Counted from the stretch's first letter, positions 32,545-41,739 are shown. The stretch: 64,000 nucleotides of DNA from Motilibacter peucedani (GCF_003634695.1 NZ_RBWV01000009.1:372001-436000); one strand, 5' to 3'. Numbers and translations: made by a program. Notes: a model not told the origin generated them from the letters alone.

Positions 32545-33153
32545 ATGGCACCCGTGCCGACCAGCCTGCTCGTGGACTACGGCTGCGTGATCAGCCTTCC
32601 CCAGCCCGCCGCCGCCGTACGCGCGCTCGAGACCGCGGTCCCCGACGTCGCGCCGGTCGACTTCTGGCACGGCTACTGGGACCTCCGGCTCGACTACGAC
32701 CGCGGGATGCCCGACCTCGACTACTGGAGCGGCGTCCTGGGCCGCCCGGCCACCGAGGCGGAGTCGACGCGGCTGACCGAGCTCGACATCGCCGGCTGGA
32801 GCACCGTGGACGAGCGCGTGACGGCCCTGCTCGACCGCGCCGTCGACGCCGGCGTGCCGCTCGGGCTGCTGTCCAACGCCCCCGTCACCATGGCCCGGGC
32901 GCTGGAGGCGGCCCCGTGGGCCGCCCGCTTCACGAGCCTCACGTTCAGCGGCGACCTGCGCGTGGCCAAGCCGGACGCCGAGGCCTACCTCGCGGCGGCC
33001 CGCGCGCTGGGGGCGCACCCCTCCGAGGTCGTCTTCGTCGACGACCGCCCCGAGAACATCGCCGGCGCGCACGCGGTCGGCATGACCGCGCTGCACCACA
33101 CCAGCGCCGACGCGCTCGAGCGCGACCTGGGCCGCCACCTCCCGCTGCGCTGA
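32545..33153 (+). CDS. HAD-IA family hydrolase
   Basis: 202 residues. Motif I is LLVDYGCVIS (nucleophile Asp with a Gly-Cys replacing the usual xDGT), motif II LGLLSNAPV, motif III Lys in VAKPDAEAYLAAARALG, motif IV VVFVDDRPENIAGAHAVGM. These match HAD-IA phosphatases of the YihX/epoxide-hydrolase-N type. Substrate unknown. Starts 39 bp from the divergent GH43 gene; the following SDR gene has its own leaderless promoter. Confidence 0.87.
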   Translation: MAPVPTSLLVDYGCVISLPQPAAAVRALETAVPDVAPVDFWHGYWDLRLDYDRGMPDLDYWSGVLGRPATEAESTRLTELDIAGWSTVDERVTALLDRAVDAGVPLGLLSNAPVTMARALEAAPWAARFTSLTFSGDLRVAKPDAEAYLAAARALGAHPSEVVFVDDRPENIAGAHAVGMTALHHTSADALERDLGRHLPLR

Positions 33154-33160
33154 CTCGACG

Positions 33161-33166
33161 TAGCCT
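33161..33166 (+). promoter_or_regulatory. -10 box (TAGCCT) 6 nt before the SDR start
   Basis: TAGCCT-GCGCGC-ATG; predicts a leaderless transcript for the SDR gene. Confidence 0.5.
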
Positions 33167-33172
33167 GCGCGC

Positions 33173-33943
33173 ATGCCACGAGTCCTCGTCACCGGGTCCA
33201 CCCAGGGCATCGGCCTGCAGACCGCGCGCGACCTGGTCGCGGCCGGCGCCGACGTCGTCCTGCACGCCCGCACGCCCGAGAAGGCCGAGCAGGCCCAGCG
33301 CGACGTCCCAGGTGCGTCCGGCGTGGTCGTCGGCGACCTGTCGTCGGTCGACGCACTGCGCGAGGTGGCCGAGCAGGCGGCGGAGGAGGGCGCGTACGAC
33401 GCCGTCATCCACAACGCCGGGCTCGGCGCCAGCCCCACGCGCGTCGAGACCGCCGACGGGCTGAGCGAGATCTTCGCGGTCAACGTGCTGGCGCCCTACG
33501 TGCTCACGGCGCTGCTCCCGCCCCCTCGTCGGCTGGTCCTCCTCACCTCCGGCCTGCAGGCGCAGGGCAAGCTCCGCCTCGACGACCTGCAGTGGAGCTC
33601 CCGGCGCTGGCACGGCATGCAGGCCTACAGCGACTCGAAGCTGCACGACGTCGTGCTCGCGCTGTGGTTCGCGCGCCGCTGGCCGCAGGTGAGCAGCAAC
33701 GCGGTCGACCCCGGCTGGATCAAGACCCGCATGGGCGGTGCGGGCGCGACCGACGAGCTGCCCGAGGGCGCCGAGACGCAGGTCTGGCTCGCGACCTCCG
33801 ACGAGCCGGCGGCGCTCGGGTCCGGGCGCTACCTGCGCCGGCGCCGCGAGCTCGAGCCCAACCCGCAGGCGCTCGACGAGTCGCTGCAGGACGCGCTGGT
33901 CGAGCGCCTCGCCGAGCTCTCGGGCGTGCAGCCGCCGACGTAG
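33173..33943 (+). CDS. short-chain dehydrogenase/reductase
   Basis: 256 residues. Cofactor motif VTGSTQGIGLQTARDL near 5-20, HNAGLG near 81-86, catalytic YSDSK near 152-156 and the VDPGWIKTRMGG loop. Arg in HARTPEKA after beta-2 suggests NADP preference. Classical SDR without a substrate clue; C-terminal extension with RRRRELEPNPQAL. No operon partner is obvious. Confidence 0.9.
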   Translation: MPRVLVTGSTQGIGLQTARDLVAAGADVVLHARTPEKAEQAQRDVPGASGVVVGDLSSVDALREVAEQAAEEGAYDAVIHNAGLGASPTRVETADGLSEIFAVNVLAPYVLTALLPPPRRLVLLTSGLQAQGKLRLDDLQWSSRRWHGMQAYSDSKLHDVVLALWFARRWPQVSSNAVDPGWIKTRMGGAGATDELPEGAETQVWLATSDEPAALGSGRYLRRRRELEPNPQALDESLQDALVERLAELSGVQPPT

Positions 33944-33978
33944 TCCCCGGGGTGCGCACGGGCGGGTGCTGACCGACG

Positions 33979-34476
33979 ATGACAGGCATGCAGCGAGAGG
34001 TCCCCGGCCCGGGGCAGCAGTCGGTGTGGGACTTCCCGCGCCCGCCGGCCGTCGAGGCCAGCTCCCGCCGGGTCGTCGTCGAGCTCGGCGGAGCTCCCGT
34101 CGCCCGCACGTCGCGGGCGCTGCGGGTGCTCGAGACGAGCCACCCGCCGGTGTTCTACGTGCCCTTCGAGGACGTCGAGCCCGGTGCCCTGGAGCCGGCG
34201 CCCGGGTCGTCGTGGTGCGAGTTCAAGGGGCGGGCGGCGTACGTCGACGTGGTCGCGGGCGGGCAGCGGGCCGCCGCTGCCGGCTGGCACTACCCCGACC
34301 CCTCGCCCGGCTACGAGCTGCTGCGCGGCCACGTCGCGTTCTACCCCGGCCGGATGGGCCGCTGCCTCGTCGACGGCGAGCTGGTGCTGGCGCAGGAGGG
34401 CGACTTCTACGGCGGGTGGATCACCTCCGAGGTCGTCGGGCCGTTCAAGGGCGGCCCGGGCACGCGCGGCTGGTGA
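33979..34476 (+). CDS. DUF427 domain protein, longer paralogue
   Basis: 165 residues. DUF427 core: FYVPFEDVEPGALEPAPGSS, WCEFKGRAAYVDVV and AGWHYPDPSPGYELLRGHVA, with C-terminal VLAQEGDFYGGWITSEVVGPFKGGPGTRGW. About 40 residues precede the domain. A second ATG at 33988 follows a GACGAT box by 7 nt and may be the true start. Function unknown; related to the 93-residue DUF427 protein at 19304. Confidence 0.85.
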   Translation: MTGMQREVPGPGQQSVWDFPRPPAVEASSRRVVVELGGAPVARTSRALRVLETSHPPVFYVPFEDVEPGALEPAPGSSWCEFKGRAAYVDVVAGGQRAAAAGWHYPDPSPGYELLRGHVAFYPGRMGRCLVDGELVLAQEGDFYGGWITSEVVGPFKGGPGTRGW

Positions 34477-34483
34477 CGCGCGC

Positions 34484-35425
34484 TCAGTACGCGGCGCCCT
34501 CCTCGCGCACGCGGGCCAGCCACGCCTGCGCCTCGCGGAACCGCGCGTCGGCCTGCGCGCGCTCGGCCGGCGCGGGCGCGACGCCCGCCCGCCGGTAGGA
34601 GCCGAGGTAGCGGACCTCCGCGCACACGCGGCGCAGTCCCATCAGCGCCTCGCCGACGGGCGCGTCGTCGACGTGGCCGTCGCAGTCGATGAAGAAGCGG
34701 TAGTGCCCGAGCCGCTCACCGGTCGGCCGCGACACGATCGTCGTCATGTTGACCCCACGCACGCTGAGCTCCTCGAGGATCTGCATGAGCGCGCCCGGGT
34801 GGTCGTGGCGGATGTAGCAGACCAGCGTCGTGCGGTCGGCGCCCGTCGGCAGCGGCGGCGGCACCGGGCGGCTCAGCAGCGCGAAGCGCGTCACCGCGTC
34901 GGGGTTGTCGCCGACCTGGTCGGCCAGCACCTCGAGCCCGTAGGTCGTCGCCGCGATGCGGGCCGAGAGCGCCGCGTCGTAGGCCGCCGTGCCGGTCGCG
35001 AGCGCCTCGGCCGCCGCCGCCGTCGACGACGCGGTGACGTAGGCCGCCCCGGGCAGCGTCTGCGACAGCCAGCGCCGGCACTGGGCCTCGGCGTGCGGGT
35101 GGGTGCCGACACGCCGCACGTCGTCGAGGGACGTGCCCCGCCGGGCGAGCAGCGCGAAGTTGACCGGCAGCAGCACCTCGGCGGTGATCACGAGCGGAGC
35201 CCCGCCGGCGAGGTCGTCGAGCGTCGCGGGCACCGCGCCCTCGACGCTGTTCTCGATCGGCACCATGGCGAGGTCCGCCGCCCCGCCGCGGACGGCGTCG
35301 AGTGCCAGGGGCACCGTCGCGTACGGCGTCAGCACCGAGCCCTCGGCCGGCGAGGTGGAGCGCAGCGCAGCCTCGGTGAACGTGCCCGCGGGACCGAAGT
35401 AGGCGTACGTCGTCGGCTCGGTCAC
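34484..35425 (-). CDS. pheA: prephenate dehydratase
   Basis: 313 residues. Catalytic domain at about 6-185 with YFGPAGTFTEAAL, VPIENSVEGAVPATLDDL and HPHAEAQCRRWL; the Thr-Arg-Phe active site occurs in AVTRFALLSRP. ACT domain at about 200-275 holds the Phe-binding motif HPGALMQILEELSVRGVNMT. Converts prephenate to phenylpyruvate, feedback-inhibited by Phe. No chorismate mutase domain, as usual in actinobacteria. GTG at 35425 overlaps the stop of the DUF4446 gene. Confidence 0.96.
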   Translation of the reverse strand: MTEPTTYAYFGPAGTFTEAALRSTSPAEGSVLTPYATVPLALDAVRGGAADLAMVPIENSVEGAVPATLDDLAGGAPLVITAEVLLPVNFALLARRGTSLDDVRRVGTHPHAEAQCRRWLSQTLPGAAYVTASSTAAAAEALATGTAAYDAALSARIAATTYGLEVLADQVGDNPDAVTRFALLSRPVPPPLPTGADRTTLVCYIRHDHPGALMQILEELSVRGVNMTTIVSRPTGERLGHYRFFIDCDGHVDDAPVGEALMGLRRVCAEVRYLGSYRRAGVAPAPAERAQADARFREAQAWLARVREEGAAY

Positions 35426-35922
35426 CGGCGCGCGCCCTCGCCGCGCCGCGCGAACGACACGGCCTGCTCCTCCTCGGGCGAGAGGGCGTGCTCGCTGGCG
35501 CCGGCCTTCACGCCCTTGGCGTAGGTGCGGGTCTCGGAGCGCCCGTTGATCGAGGTGAGCACCACGCCGTCGCCGCCGTCGTCGAGCAGCGCGGCGGAGA
35601 ACGAGAGCCGTCCGCCCATGTCGCCGAAGGCGTCGTAGCGGACGACGGCCACGTGGCGCAGGGAGTCGGCCACCTCGGCGCGGGCCCTGCGCGCCTCGGC
35701 CATCGCGGCGGCGGTCTCGGCGCGCACCTCGGCGACCTGCGCCGACTGGCGCGCCATCAGCGTGAGGACGTCGTGCCCGCCCTCGGCCCCGAGCACCGCG
35801 AGCTGTCGGCGGGTCGAGCGCAGGCGGAGCAGGGCCCAGGCCGCGAGCAGCAGCGCCAGGGCGGCCACGACGCACGCGACGAGCGCGACCGTGCCGGCGT
35901 CGTGGGCACTCAGGTCTGGCAC
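35422..35922 (-). CDS. DUF4446 protein
   Basis: 166 residues. One N-terminal membrane helix (about 10-32), a coiled-coil-like stretch (VAEVRAETAAAMAEARRARA) and the conserved DUF4446 tail HVAVVRYDAFGDMGGRLSFSAALLDDGGDGVVLTSI plus YAKGV (given in parts: YDAFGDMGG and SALLDD-like). This family pairs with pheA in many actinobacteria; function unknown. Start GTG at 35922 follows a TACGAT box by 6 nt, so the DUF4446-pheA transcript is probably leaderless. Confidence 0.85.
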   Translation of the reverse strand: MPDLSAHDAGTVALVACVVAALALLLAAWALLRLRSTRRQLAVLGAEGGHDVLTLMARQSAQVAEVRAETAAAMAEARRARAEVADSLRHVAVVRYDAFGDMGGRLSFSAALLDDGGDGVVLTSINGRSETRTYAKGVKAGASEHALSPEEEQAVSFARRGEGARR

Positions 35923-35928
35923 GCGGCG

Positions 35929-35934
35929 ATCGTA
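35929..35934 (-). promoter_or_regulatory. -10 box (TACGAT) 6 nt before the DUF4446 start
   Basis: Minus-strand TACGAT-CGCCGC-GTG; leaderless promoter candidate for the DUF4446-pheA operon. Confidence 0.5.
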
Positions 35935-36014
35935 TCCAGAGGTGGCGACGGGACCCCCGTACCCGTCGCCATCCTCCACAGAGGAAGAGGGCGGCGGGCG
36001 GCCGTTGATACAGC

Positions 36015-37316
36015 TCAGTGGTGCTCGGACAGGGCGAGGCCCTGCTCTGCCTCGTCGACCGGCGCGGCCTGCCCGTCGCGGTCCGGCGCCGGGCGGGTCC
36101 CTCCGCGCAGCACGAGCACGTGGACGGCGACGAAGATGAGCACGGCCCCGGCGCTGAAGGAGGACTGCGCGAGGCGCTCGAGCGGCAGGGGGGCGGCACC
36201 GGCGTACATCCAGCGCCCGGCGCGCCAGGGCAGCTCGAGCGGCGCGCAGTAGAGCAGCCAGACCGCGACCCCTGCGGCCGTGCGCAGCCGGGCGCGGCCG
36301 TCGCCCACCAGCCCGAGCATCGCCGGCACGACCCAGACCATGTGGTGGAGCCAGGCGATGGGCGAGACGAGCACGGTGAGCAGGCCGACGACCGCGACGG
36401 CCAGCACCTGCTCGCCCGCGCGCGACAGCTTGGCCGCCAGCCACAGGCCGTAGGCCGTGACGGCGGTGCCGATGACGCCCCAGAGCAGGTGCCCCCCGGT
36501 GCCGGAGGGGCCGAGCCGCGCCGCCGCGCCGATGATCGAGCCGTTGTAGGCGATGCTCGTGCTGCCGATGCGCGAGGAGTCGAAGAACGCCTGGCCCCAG
36601 TAGACGAACGTCGCGTGCGGCACGACCAGAGCCGTGCCGACCGTGAGCACCACCGCCGACACGACCGCGCCGCGCGCCTCCCGGAGACGCCCGGCCAGCA
36701 CGTAGAACACGGCGAACAGCGCAGGGGTCAGCTTGATCGCCGCGGCTGCACCGACGAGCGAGCCGGGCACCCAGCGGCCGCGGCGGGTGACGTCGACCAG
36801 GCACAGGGCCGTGAGCGCGACGCCGACCTGGCCGAAGTAGAGCCCGTCGTCGACCGGCAGGGTCCAGCACCCTGCGGTGGTCAGCGCCGCCAGCGCGACG
36901 GGAGCCGCGTCGCCGCAGCGGGCCAGCAGCGGCCGCGCGCTGATCGCGGTGACCAGCACCATCAGCGCCACCTGGACCACGACCCACGCGCCCTGCGCGA
37001 CGCCGAAGGGCACCATCGCGAGCGGCACGGCGACCACGGCCGCGAACGGCGGGTAGGTGAACGGCAGCAGGTTCGGCACGTCGGTGACGTAGTCGTAGAG
37101 CGAGCGGCCCTGCAGCAGCGACTGGCCCGCCGCGCGGTAGACCTCGAGGTCGACGTTGCGCCGCCAGGCGGCCACGTCGAGGTCGGGCACGAGCACCGGC
37201 CCGACGCCGAGCAGCAGCACCGCGACGCCGAGCAGCCACCACGACCACGGGATGCCCGACCAGGGCCCCGACGTCCGCGGACCTGCGCCGGAGCGGGGTC
37301 GGGGAGCCGGCTGCAC
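36015..37316 (-). CDS. GT87-family (GT-C) polyprenol-phosphate-dependent glycosyltransferase
   Basis: 433 residues, about ten membrane spans. The first periplasmic loop has NVDLEVYRAAGQSLLQGRSLYD, where the acidic residue after the first span is the catalytic candidate, and later LPFTYPPFAAV and SPIAWLHHMVW, all typical of GT87 mannosyltransferases that use polyprenyl-phosphate-mannose outside the membrane for PIM, LM or related polymers. GTG at 37316 with a TACGCT box 7 nt upstream. A second GT-C enzyme lies at 39439. Confidence 0.87.
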   Translation of the reverse strand: MQPAPRPRSGAGPRTSGPWSGIPWSWWLLGVAVLLLGVGPVLVPDLDVAAWRRNVDLEVYRAAGQSLLQGRSLYDYVTDVPNLLPFTYPPFAAVVAVPLAMVPFGVAQGAWVVVQVALMVLVTAISARPLLARCGDAAPVALAALTTAGCWTLPVDDGLYFGQVGVALTALCLVDVTRRGRWVPGSLVGAAAAIKLTPALFAVFYVLAGRLREARGAVVSAVVLTVGTALVVPHATFVYWGQAFFDSSRIGSTSIAYNGSIIGAAARLGPSGTGGHLLWGVIGTAVTAYGLWLAAKLSRAGEQVLAVAVVGLLTVLVSPIAWLHHMVWVVPAMLGLVGDGRARLRTAAGVAVWLLYCAPLELPWRAGRWMYAGAAPLPLERLAQSSFSAGAVLIFVAVHVLVLRGGTRPAPDRDGQAAPVDEAEQGLALSEHH

Positions 37317-37323
37317 GGCCCTC

Positions 37324-37329
37324 AGCGTA
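37324..37329 (-). promoter_or_regulatory. -10 box (TACGCT) 7 nt before the GT87 start
   Basis: Minus-strand TACGCT-GAGGGCC-GTG. A TAGCCT box for the divergent gene lies at 37357-37362, about 36 nt before its GTG. Confidence 0.4.
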
Positions 37330-37397
37330 CGGCGCGGCACCGTCGGTGCCAGCCCGTAGCCTGCTCGTCGACAACCGGACGGCGAGGGGGCGGGCGC

Positions 37398-39494
37398 GTG
37401 CATCGAGCAGTCGTACGCGTGCTGCTCGCCTGCGCGCTGGCCGCGGTCGCGCTGTGCACCGGGCTGACCGCTCCCGCGCAGGCGGCCCCGGGCGACCGCC
37501 CGCTGGTCGTCCTCGGGGTCGGCGGCCTGCGCTGGGACCAGCTCTCGTCGAGCTCGACGCCGGGGCTCTGGTCGCTGCTCGACGGCGCCGCGCTCGGCTC
37601 GCTGGTGACGCGCACGGCGCGGCCGGTGACCTGCCCGAGCGACGGCTGGCTGACCATCGGCGCCGGCCGCCGGGCCCAGGCCGTGGCCCACAGCGGCCCT
37701 GCGGGCAGCCGCGAGCGGTGCCCTGCCCAGGGCCCGGGCGTCCGGGCCGGCTCCGGCACGGCCTCGGTCGCGGGCTGGGCCGGGATCCTGGCGCGGGCCG
37801 ACCGCTCGGACTTCGACGCGCAGCCGGGCCTGCTCGGCGAGACCCTGGCGGCCGCCGACCGCTGCGCCCTCGCGGTCGGGCCCGGCGCTGCGCTCGCGCT
37901 GGCCACGCGCGACGGCTCCGTCGTGCGCTACCTCGGCTCGGCCGCCGAGCTGGACGGCCCGGCGCTGACCACCTGCCCGGTGACCGTGGTCGACCTGGGC
38001 ACGACCGACGACCTGGGCGCTGCGGACGCCGCCGCGGAGCGGCTGGCGCAGCTGGCGCGCTCCGCCGGAGCCGACACGCTGCTGCTCGGGGTGTCCGGCG
38101 ACGGGCGGAGCTCCACCCCCCACCTCGGGGTCGCCGCCTACGCGGAGGCGGGCGCTTCCGGGCGGTGGCTGACCAGCCGGTCGACCCGGCGACCGACGCT
38201 CTCGCAGCTCACCGACCTGGCTCCGACGCTGCTCGACCGGCTCGCCGTGCCGCTGCCCGACACGCTGATCGGTGCGCGGCTCACGCCCGGCGACGTCCGC
38301 CCGGCTGCTCAGCAGGCCGTGGAGCGGCTGGTGCGCGACGACTCCGACGAGCAGACCGCCCGCCGCACCCAGGCGTGGTTCTGGACCGCGCTGCTCGTGC
38401 TGCAGGTGCTGCTCTACCTCGCCGTCGGCGTGGCACTGGGCCGGTCGTGGGCCGGGCCGGCGGTGCGGCAGCGCGCGGTCGGGCTGGCGCGGCTGGCTTC
38501 GTTGGTGTTCGGCGCGGTGCCCGTCGCGACCTTTCTGGCCGACCTCGTGCCGTGGGAGCGCAGCGGCGCGCCCACGCTCGTGCTCATCGCCGTGGTGCTG
38601 GCCTTCGCCGGGCTGACCGCGGCGCTGGCCGTGGCCGGCCCGTGGCGGCGCCGGCCGCTCGGCCCGCCGACGGTGGTCGGGGCGGTGACCGGTCTAGTGA
38701 TCGGCGTCGACGTCGTGCTGGGCGGCTCGCTGCAGGAGGGCAGCCTGATGGGCTACTTCCCGACGGTGGCCGGCCGCTTCTTCGGGCTGGGCAACCAGGC
38801 GTTCTCGCTGTTCGCGACCGGCGCGCTGCTGGGCGCGGCCGGTGCGGCCGCCGCGCTGCTGGCCGCCGGCCGCAGCCGGGTCCTGGCCGCCGCGGCGGTC
38901 GGCGTCGTGGGCCTGGCGACCCTGGTGGTCGACGGGTCGCCGGGGCTGGGCGCCGACGTGGGCGGCGTGCTGGCGATCGTGCCGGGCTTCGCCGTGCTGT
39001 GCCTGCTGGTCGCCGGGCGCCGGCTCTCGGTCGGCCGGCTGGCTGCCGCGGGAGCCGCCGCGGTCGCCGCGCTCGCGGCGCTCGCAGCCCTCGACGCCGC
39101 CCGGCCTGCGGAGTCGCGGACGCACCTCGGCAGGTTCGCGCGCGACGTGGCCGGCGGCCGCGCGGTCGACGTCCTGCAGCGCAAGGCCGACGCCAACCTC
39201 GGCCTGCTCGTCAGCAGTCCGCTGACCCTGCTGCTGCCGGCGGCCTTCGCCTTCATCGTGCTGGTGCTGCGCCGCCCGGCCCGCTGGCACGCGCCCGCCC
39301 TGGCCAGCGCCTACGACCGCGAGCCGCTGCTCCGGCCCCTGCTCGTCGCCTTCCTGGTGCTGCAGGTGCTCGGCTTCGCCCTCAACGACTCGGGGGTGGC
39401 GATCCCGGCCGTCGCGCTCATGGTGGTCGTGCCGCTGCTCATCGCGGCGAGCGCGCAGGCGCTGCGGCTCGACGCCGCTGCCGCCCCGGGCTGA
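37398..39494 (+). CDS. large membrane protein with an alkaline-phosphatase-like extracytoplasmic domain
   Basis: 698 residues. Signal segment (about 8-30) then an extracytoplasmic domain of about 320 residues beginning PLVVLGVGGLRWDQLSSSS, with SDGWLTIGAGRRA and GVSGDGRSS, reminiscent of alkaline-phosphatase superfamily phosphodiesterases. Residues 340-690 have about eight or nine membrane helices with the conserved GYFPTVAGRFFGLGNQAF and GSPGLGADVGGVL. Proteins with this layout are common next to glycosyltransferases in actinobacteria and may modify cell wall glycolipids; no activity is established to my knowledge. GTG start at 37398. Overlaps the convergent GT-C gene by 56 bp. Confidence 0.75.
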   Translation: MHRAVVRVLLACALAAVALCTGLTAPAQAAPGDRPLVVLGVGGLRWDQLSSSSTPGLWSLLDGAALGSLVTRTARPVTCPSDGWLTIGAGRRAQAVAHSGPAGSRERCPAQGPGVRAGSGTASVAGWAGILARADRSDFDAQPGLLGETLAAADRCALAVGPGAALALATRDGSVVRYLGSAAELDGPALTTCPVTVVDLGTTDDLGAADAAAERLAQLARSAGADTLLLGVSGDGRSSTPHLGVAAYAEAGASGRWLTSRSTRRPTLSQLTDLAPTLLDRLAVPLPDTLIGARLTPGDVRPAAQQAVERLVRDDSDEQTARRTQAWFWTALLVLQVLLYLAVGVALGRSWAGPAVRQRAVGLARLASLVFGAVPVATFLADLVPWERSGAPTLVLIAVVLAFAGLTAALAVAGPWRRRPLGPPTVVGAVTGLVIGVDVVLGGSLQEGSLMGYFPTVAGRFFGLGNQAFSLFATGALLGAAGAAAALLAAGRSRVLAAAAVGVVGLATLVVDGSPGLGADVGGVLAIVPGFAVLCLLVAGRRLSVGRLAAAGAAAVAALAALAALDAARPAESRTHLGRFARDVAGGRAVDVLQRKADANLGLLVSSPLTLLLPAAFAFIVLVLRRPARWHAPALASAYDREPLLRPLLVAFLVLQVLGFALNDSGVAIPAVALMVVVPLLIAASAQALRLDAAAAPG

Positions 39495-40923
39495 GCCCGG
39501 CCACCAGCACGGCAGCCACCACGGCCCAGGCCCACCACGGCGCGACGTCGCGGCGAAGCACGAGCGTGAGGTGCTCGACCCCGGCCGACAGCCCCTCCAC
39601 CCGACCGGGCACGTACGCCGCAGCCAGCACCGCGGCGTGGGCGACCAGCAGCGCCGCCGCACGAGCCGACCGGGCGGCGCTGGGTGCGATCAGCGCGAGC
39701 GGCGCCCAGGCGATCGCGTCGTACCACGGCAGCGCGTAGGGCGCGGCCAGCACGTAGGCCGTGCCGAGCAGCAGCCAGGCGCGCGCCGCGTCGGCGCTCC
39801 GGTCGCTCCGCGCCGCCTCCGGCAGCAGGCGGTGCAGGGCCGCGACCAGGGCCAAGGCGAGGAGGACGGCACCGACGCGTACGAGCCAGCGCGACGTGCC
39901 GAAGCCGAGCGGCCCGTCGAGCGCGTGCGCCACCGGCCCCCACGGCGAGGCGAGGCTGACCATCTTGGCCGCGGGGCCGGTGCGGCTCAGGGCGTGCGGA
40001 CCGGCGAGGGCGTACGCGGTGGCGACGACCCCCGCCGCCCCGACGAGCGCCCGCACGACCGCCGGCCGCTCGCGCCGCACCGCCCAGAGCACCGCGAGCA
40101 GCACGACGCCGAACGGCAGCTTGACCGACAGCGCTGCGCCCGCCAGGGCTCCCGCGAGCAGGGGTCCCCACCGCCCGGGGCGCCGCAGCAGCAGGACCGC
40201 GGCGACGGCCGGCAGCGCCGCGAGCGCGTCGACGTGGGCGCCGGCCACCAGCGCCCAGAGCAGCAGCGGGTTCAGCCCCCACAGCAGCAGCGGCAGCGGG
40301 TCGTCGGGGAAGGCGCGGGCCAGCGCTGCGCCCACCAGCGCGAACGCGGCGCCGAACAGCAGCGACAGCGCCCAGACGACGTGGCGCACGGAGTCGCCGC
40401 CGACCACCGCCGCACCGGCCATCGCGGCGGTGGCCACCGGGCCGTAGACCGAGGGCGTCGAGCGCCACGGCGGCCGCACGGCGCTGACGACCGGGTCGCG
40501 GTCCGAGCGCCAGGCGTCGGGCGCGACGGCGTACGCGTCGCCACCCTGCACCGTGATCCGGCCGTAGGCCGCGTAGCTGAGGTGGTCCGCCGAGCCCATC
40601 GGCGGCACCAGGGCGAGCAGGCCGACAGCGGCGCACGAGCCGGCGAGCAGGGCACGCACGCGCGGGCGCCATCCGGCGCGTACGGCGACGACGGCCGCGA
40701 CCGATCCGGCGGTGCCGACAGCCAGTGCCAGCCAGAGCAGGGCGGTGACCGTTGCGGAGGACGCGCCGGCCCGTGCCGACCAGGGGGGCAGGACGCCTCG
40801 TGGACCGAGCGGCGGCGTCGCGGCGCTGTCGCCGAGGGCGCCGACGACGACCAGGAGGGCGACGGACAGGGCGACACCCGCGAGCCCGAGCCGGCCCTGT
40901 GTCCCGCCTCGCGAGCTGGGCAC
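39439..40923 (-). CDS. polyprenol-phosphomannose-dependent mannosyltransferase, MptA/MptB-like GT-C
   Basis: 494 residues, about twelve spans. MptB-type first loop MGSADHLSYAAYGRITVQGG with DAYAVAPDAW after it, PSVYGPVATAAMAG, LLLWGLNPLLLWALVAGAHVDAL and LPWYDAIAWAPLAL. These enzymes extend the alpha-1,6-mannan core of lipomannan or related lipoglycans outside the membrane. It starts 9 bp after the GT2 gene upstream and shares its transcript. Its C-terminus overlaps the convergent gene; the last 15 residues (Arg/Ala rich) may not be conserved. Confidence 0.87.
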   Translation of the reverse strand: MPSSRGGTQGRLGLAGVALSVALLVVVGALGDSAATPPLGPRGVLPPWSARAGASSATVTALLWLALAVGTAGSVAAVVAVRAGWRPRVRALLAGSCAAVGLLALVPPMGSADHLSYAAYGRITVQGGDAYAVAPDAWRSDRDPVVSAVRPPWRSTPSVYGPVATAAMAGAAVVGGDSVRHVVWALSLLFGAAFALVGAALARAFPDDPLPLLLWGLNPLLLWALVAGAHVDALAALPAVAAVLLLRRPGRWGPLLAGALAGAALSVKLPFGVVLLAVLWAVRRERPAVVRALVGAAGVVATAYALAGPHALSRTGPAAKMVSLASPWGPVAHALDGPLGFGTSRWLVRVGAVLLALALVAALHRLLPEAARSDRSADAARAWLLLGTAYVLAAPYALPWYDAIAWAPLALIAPSAARSARAAALLVAHAAVLAAAYVPGRVEGLSAGVEHLTLVLRRDVAPWWAWAVVAAVLVAGLSPGRQRRRAAAPARSPR

Positions 40924-40931
40924 TGCCGGGT

Positions 40932-41732
40932 TCAGCGGCCGAGGCGGCGCAGGCGCGCGGGCACGAGGTCCTCGCGCAGGCCGGCGCGCGGCGGCAGTGC
41001 ACCGCGGGCCGCAAGAGCGCGGGCGACGTCACGCCACTGCTTGGCCCGGTGCAGCTGGCCGCGCCAGTCGTTGCCCGTGGCGCGGTGGGCGACGTCGACG
41101 TCGAGCTCGGCCACGCGGAACCGCCCGCGCAGCAGGTCGACGGTCATGCCGGCCTCGACCCCGAACCCGGGCGCCAGGGGCAGCGCCGCGTCGAAGGCCG
41201 CGCGGGTCATCGCCCGCTGGCCCGACAGCGGCTGGCGCGGCTCCCAGCCCGAGACCGTGCGGATGCCGTCGCGCGCCAGGCGCACGACGAACCCGTGGCC
41301 GCCCGCCGACCCGCCGTCGGGCCGGACCTGCGGCGGGAGCACCCCGATCGCCAGGTCGAGCTCGCCCTCGGCGACCGGGGCCAGCAGCGGCTCCAGCCGG
41401 GTGGCGCTCGCACCGAGGTCGGCGTCGGCGAGGAGGAGGTTGCGGGAGGTGCCCTCCCGCGCGTCGATCGCGGCGACCAGCGCAGCGCCGGTCTCGAGCG
41501 CCGCCGCCTTGCCGCGCGTGCGTTCATGGCGCGCGACCAGCGCGCCGGCGGACTCGGCCGCGGTGCGCGTGGCGTCGGTGGAGCCGTCGTCGACCACGAC
41601 GACGAGGTCGACGGCTTCGAGGGCGGCGAGGGCTGCGACGGTGGCGGCGATGCGGTCCTGCTCGTCGAGGGCGGGAACGACCGCGGCGAAGGAGGCGGTC
41701 TCGCCGGGGGTGCTGCTCGCGTCGCTGGTCAC
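40932..41732 (-). CDS. GT2 family glycosyltransferase
   Basis: 266 residues. GT-A fold with AAVVPALDEQDRIAATVAAL near 16-35, VVVDDGSTDATRTAAE, LLADADLGASA (DxD-like) and a RQPLSGQRAMTR acceptor-loop motif like that of glucosyl-3-phosphoglycerate or undecaprenyl-phosphate sugar transferases. No membrane spans. GTG at 41732 has a TAGCCT box 7 nt upstream, a leaderless candidate. Cotranscribed with the MptB-like gene, 9 bp downstream. Probably makes a nucleotide-sugar-derived donor or acceptor for the GT-C enzymes. Confidence 0.87.
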   Translation of the reverse strand: MTSDASSTPGETASFAAVVPALDEQDRIAATVAALAALEAVDLVVVVDDGSTDATRTAAESAGALVARHERTRGKAAALETGAALVAAIDAREGTSRNLLLADADLGASATRLEPLLAPVAEGELDLAIGVLPPQVRPDGGSAGGHGFVVRLARDGIRTVSGWEPRQPLSGQRAMTRAAFDAALPLAPGFGVEAGMTVDLLRGRFRVAELDVDVAHRATGNDWRGQLHRAKQWRDVARALAARGALPPRAGLREDLVPARLRRLGR

Positions 41733-41739
41733 GGCGCGA

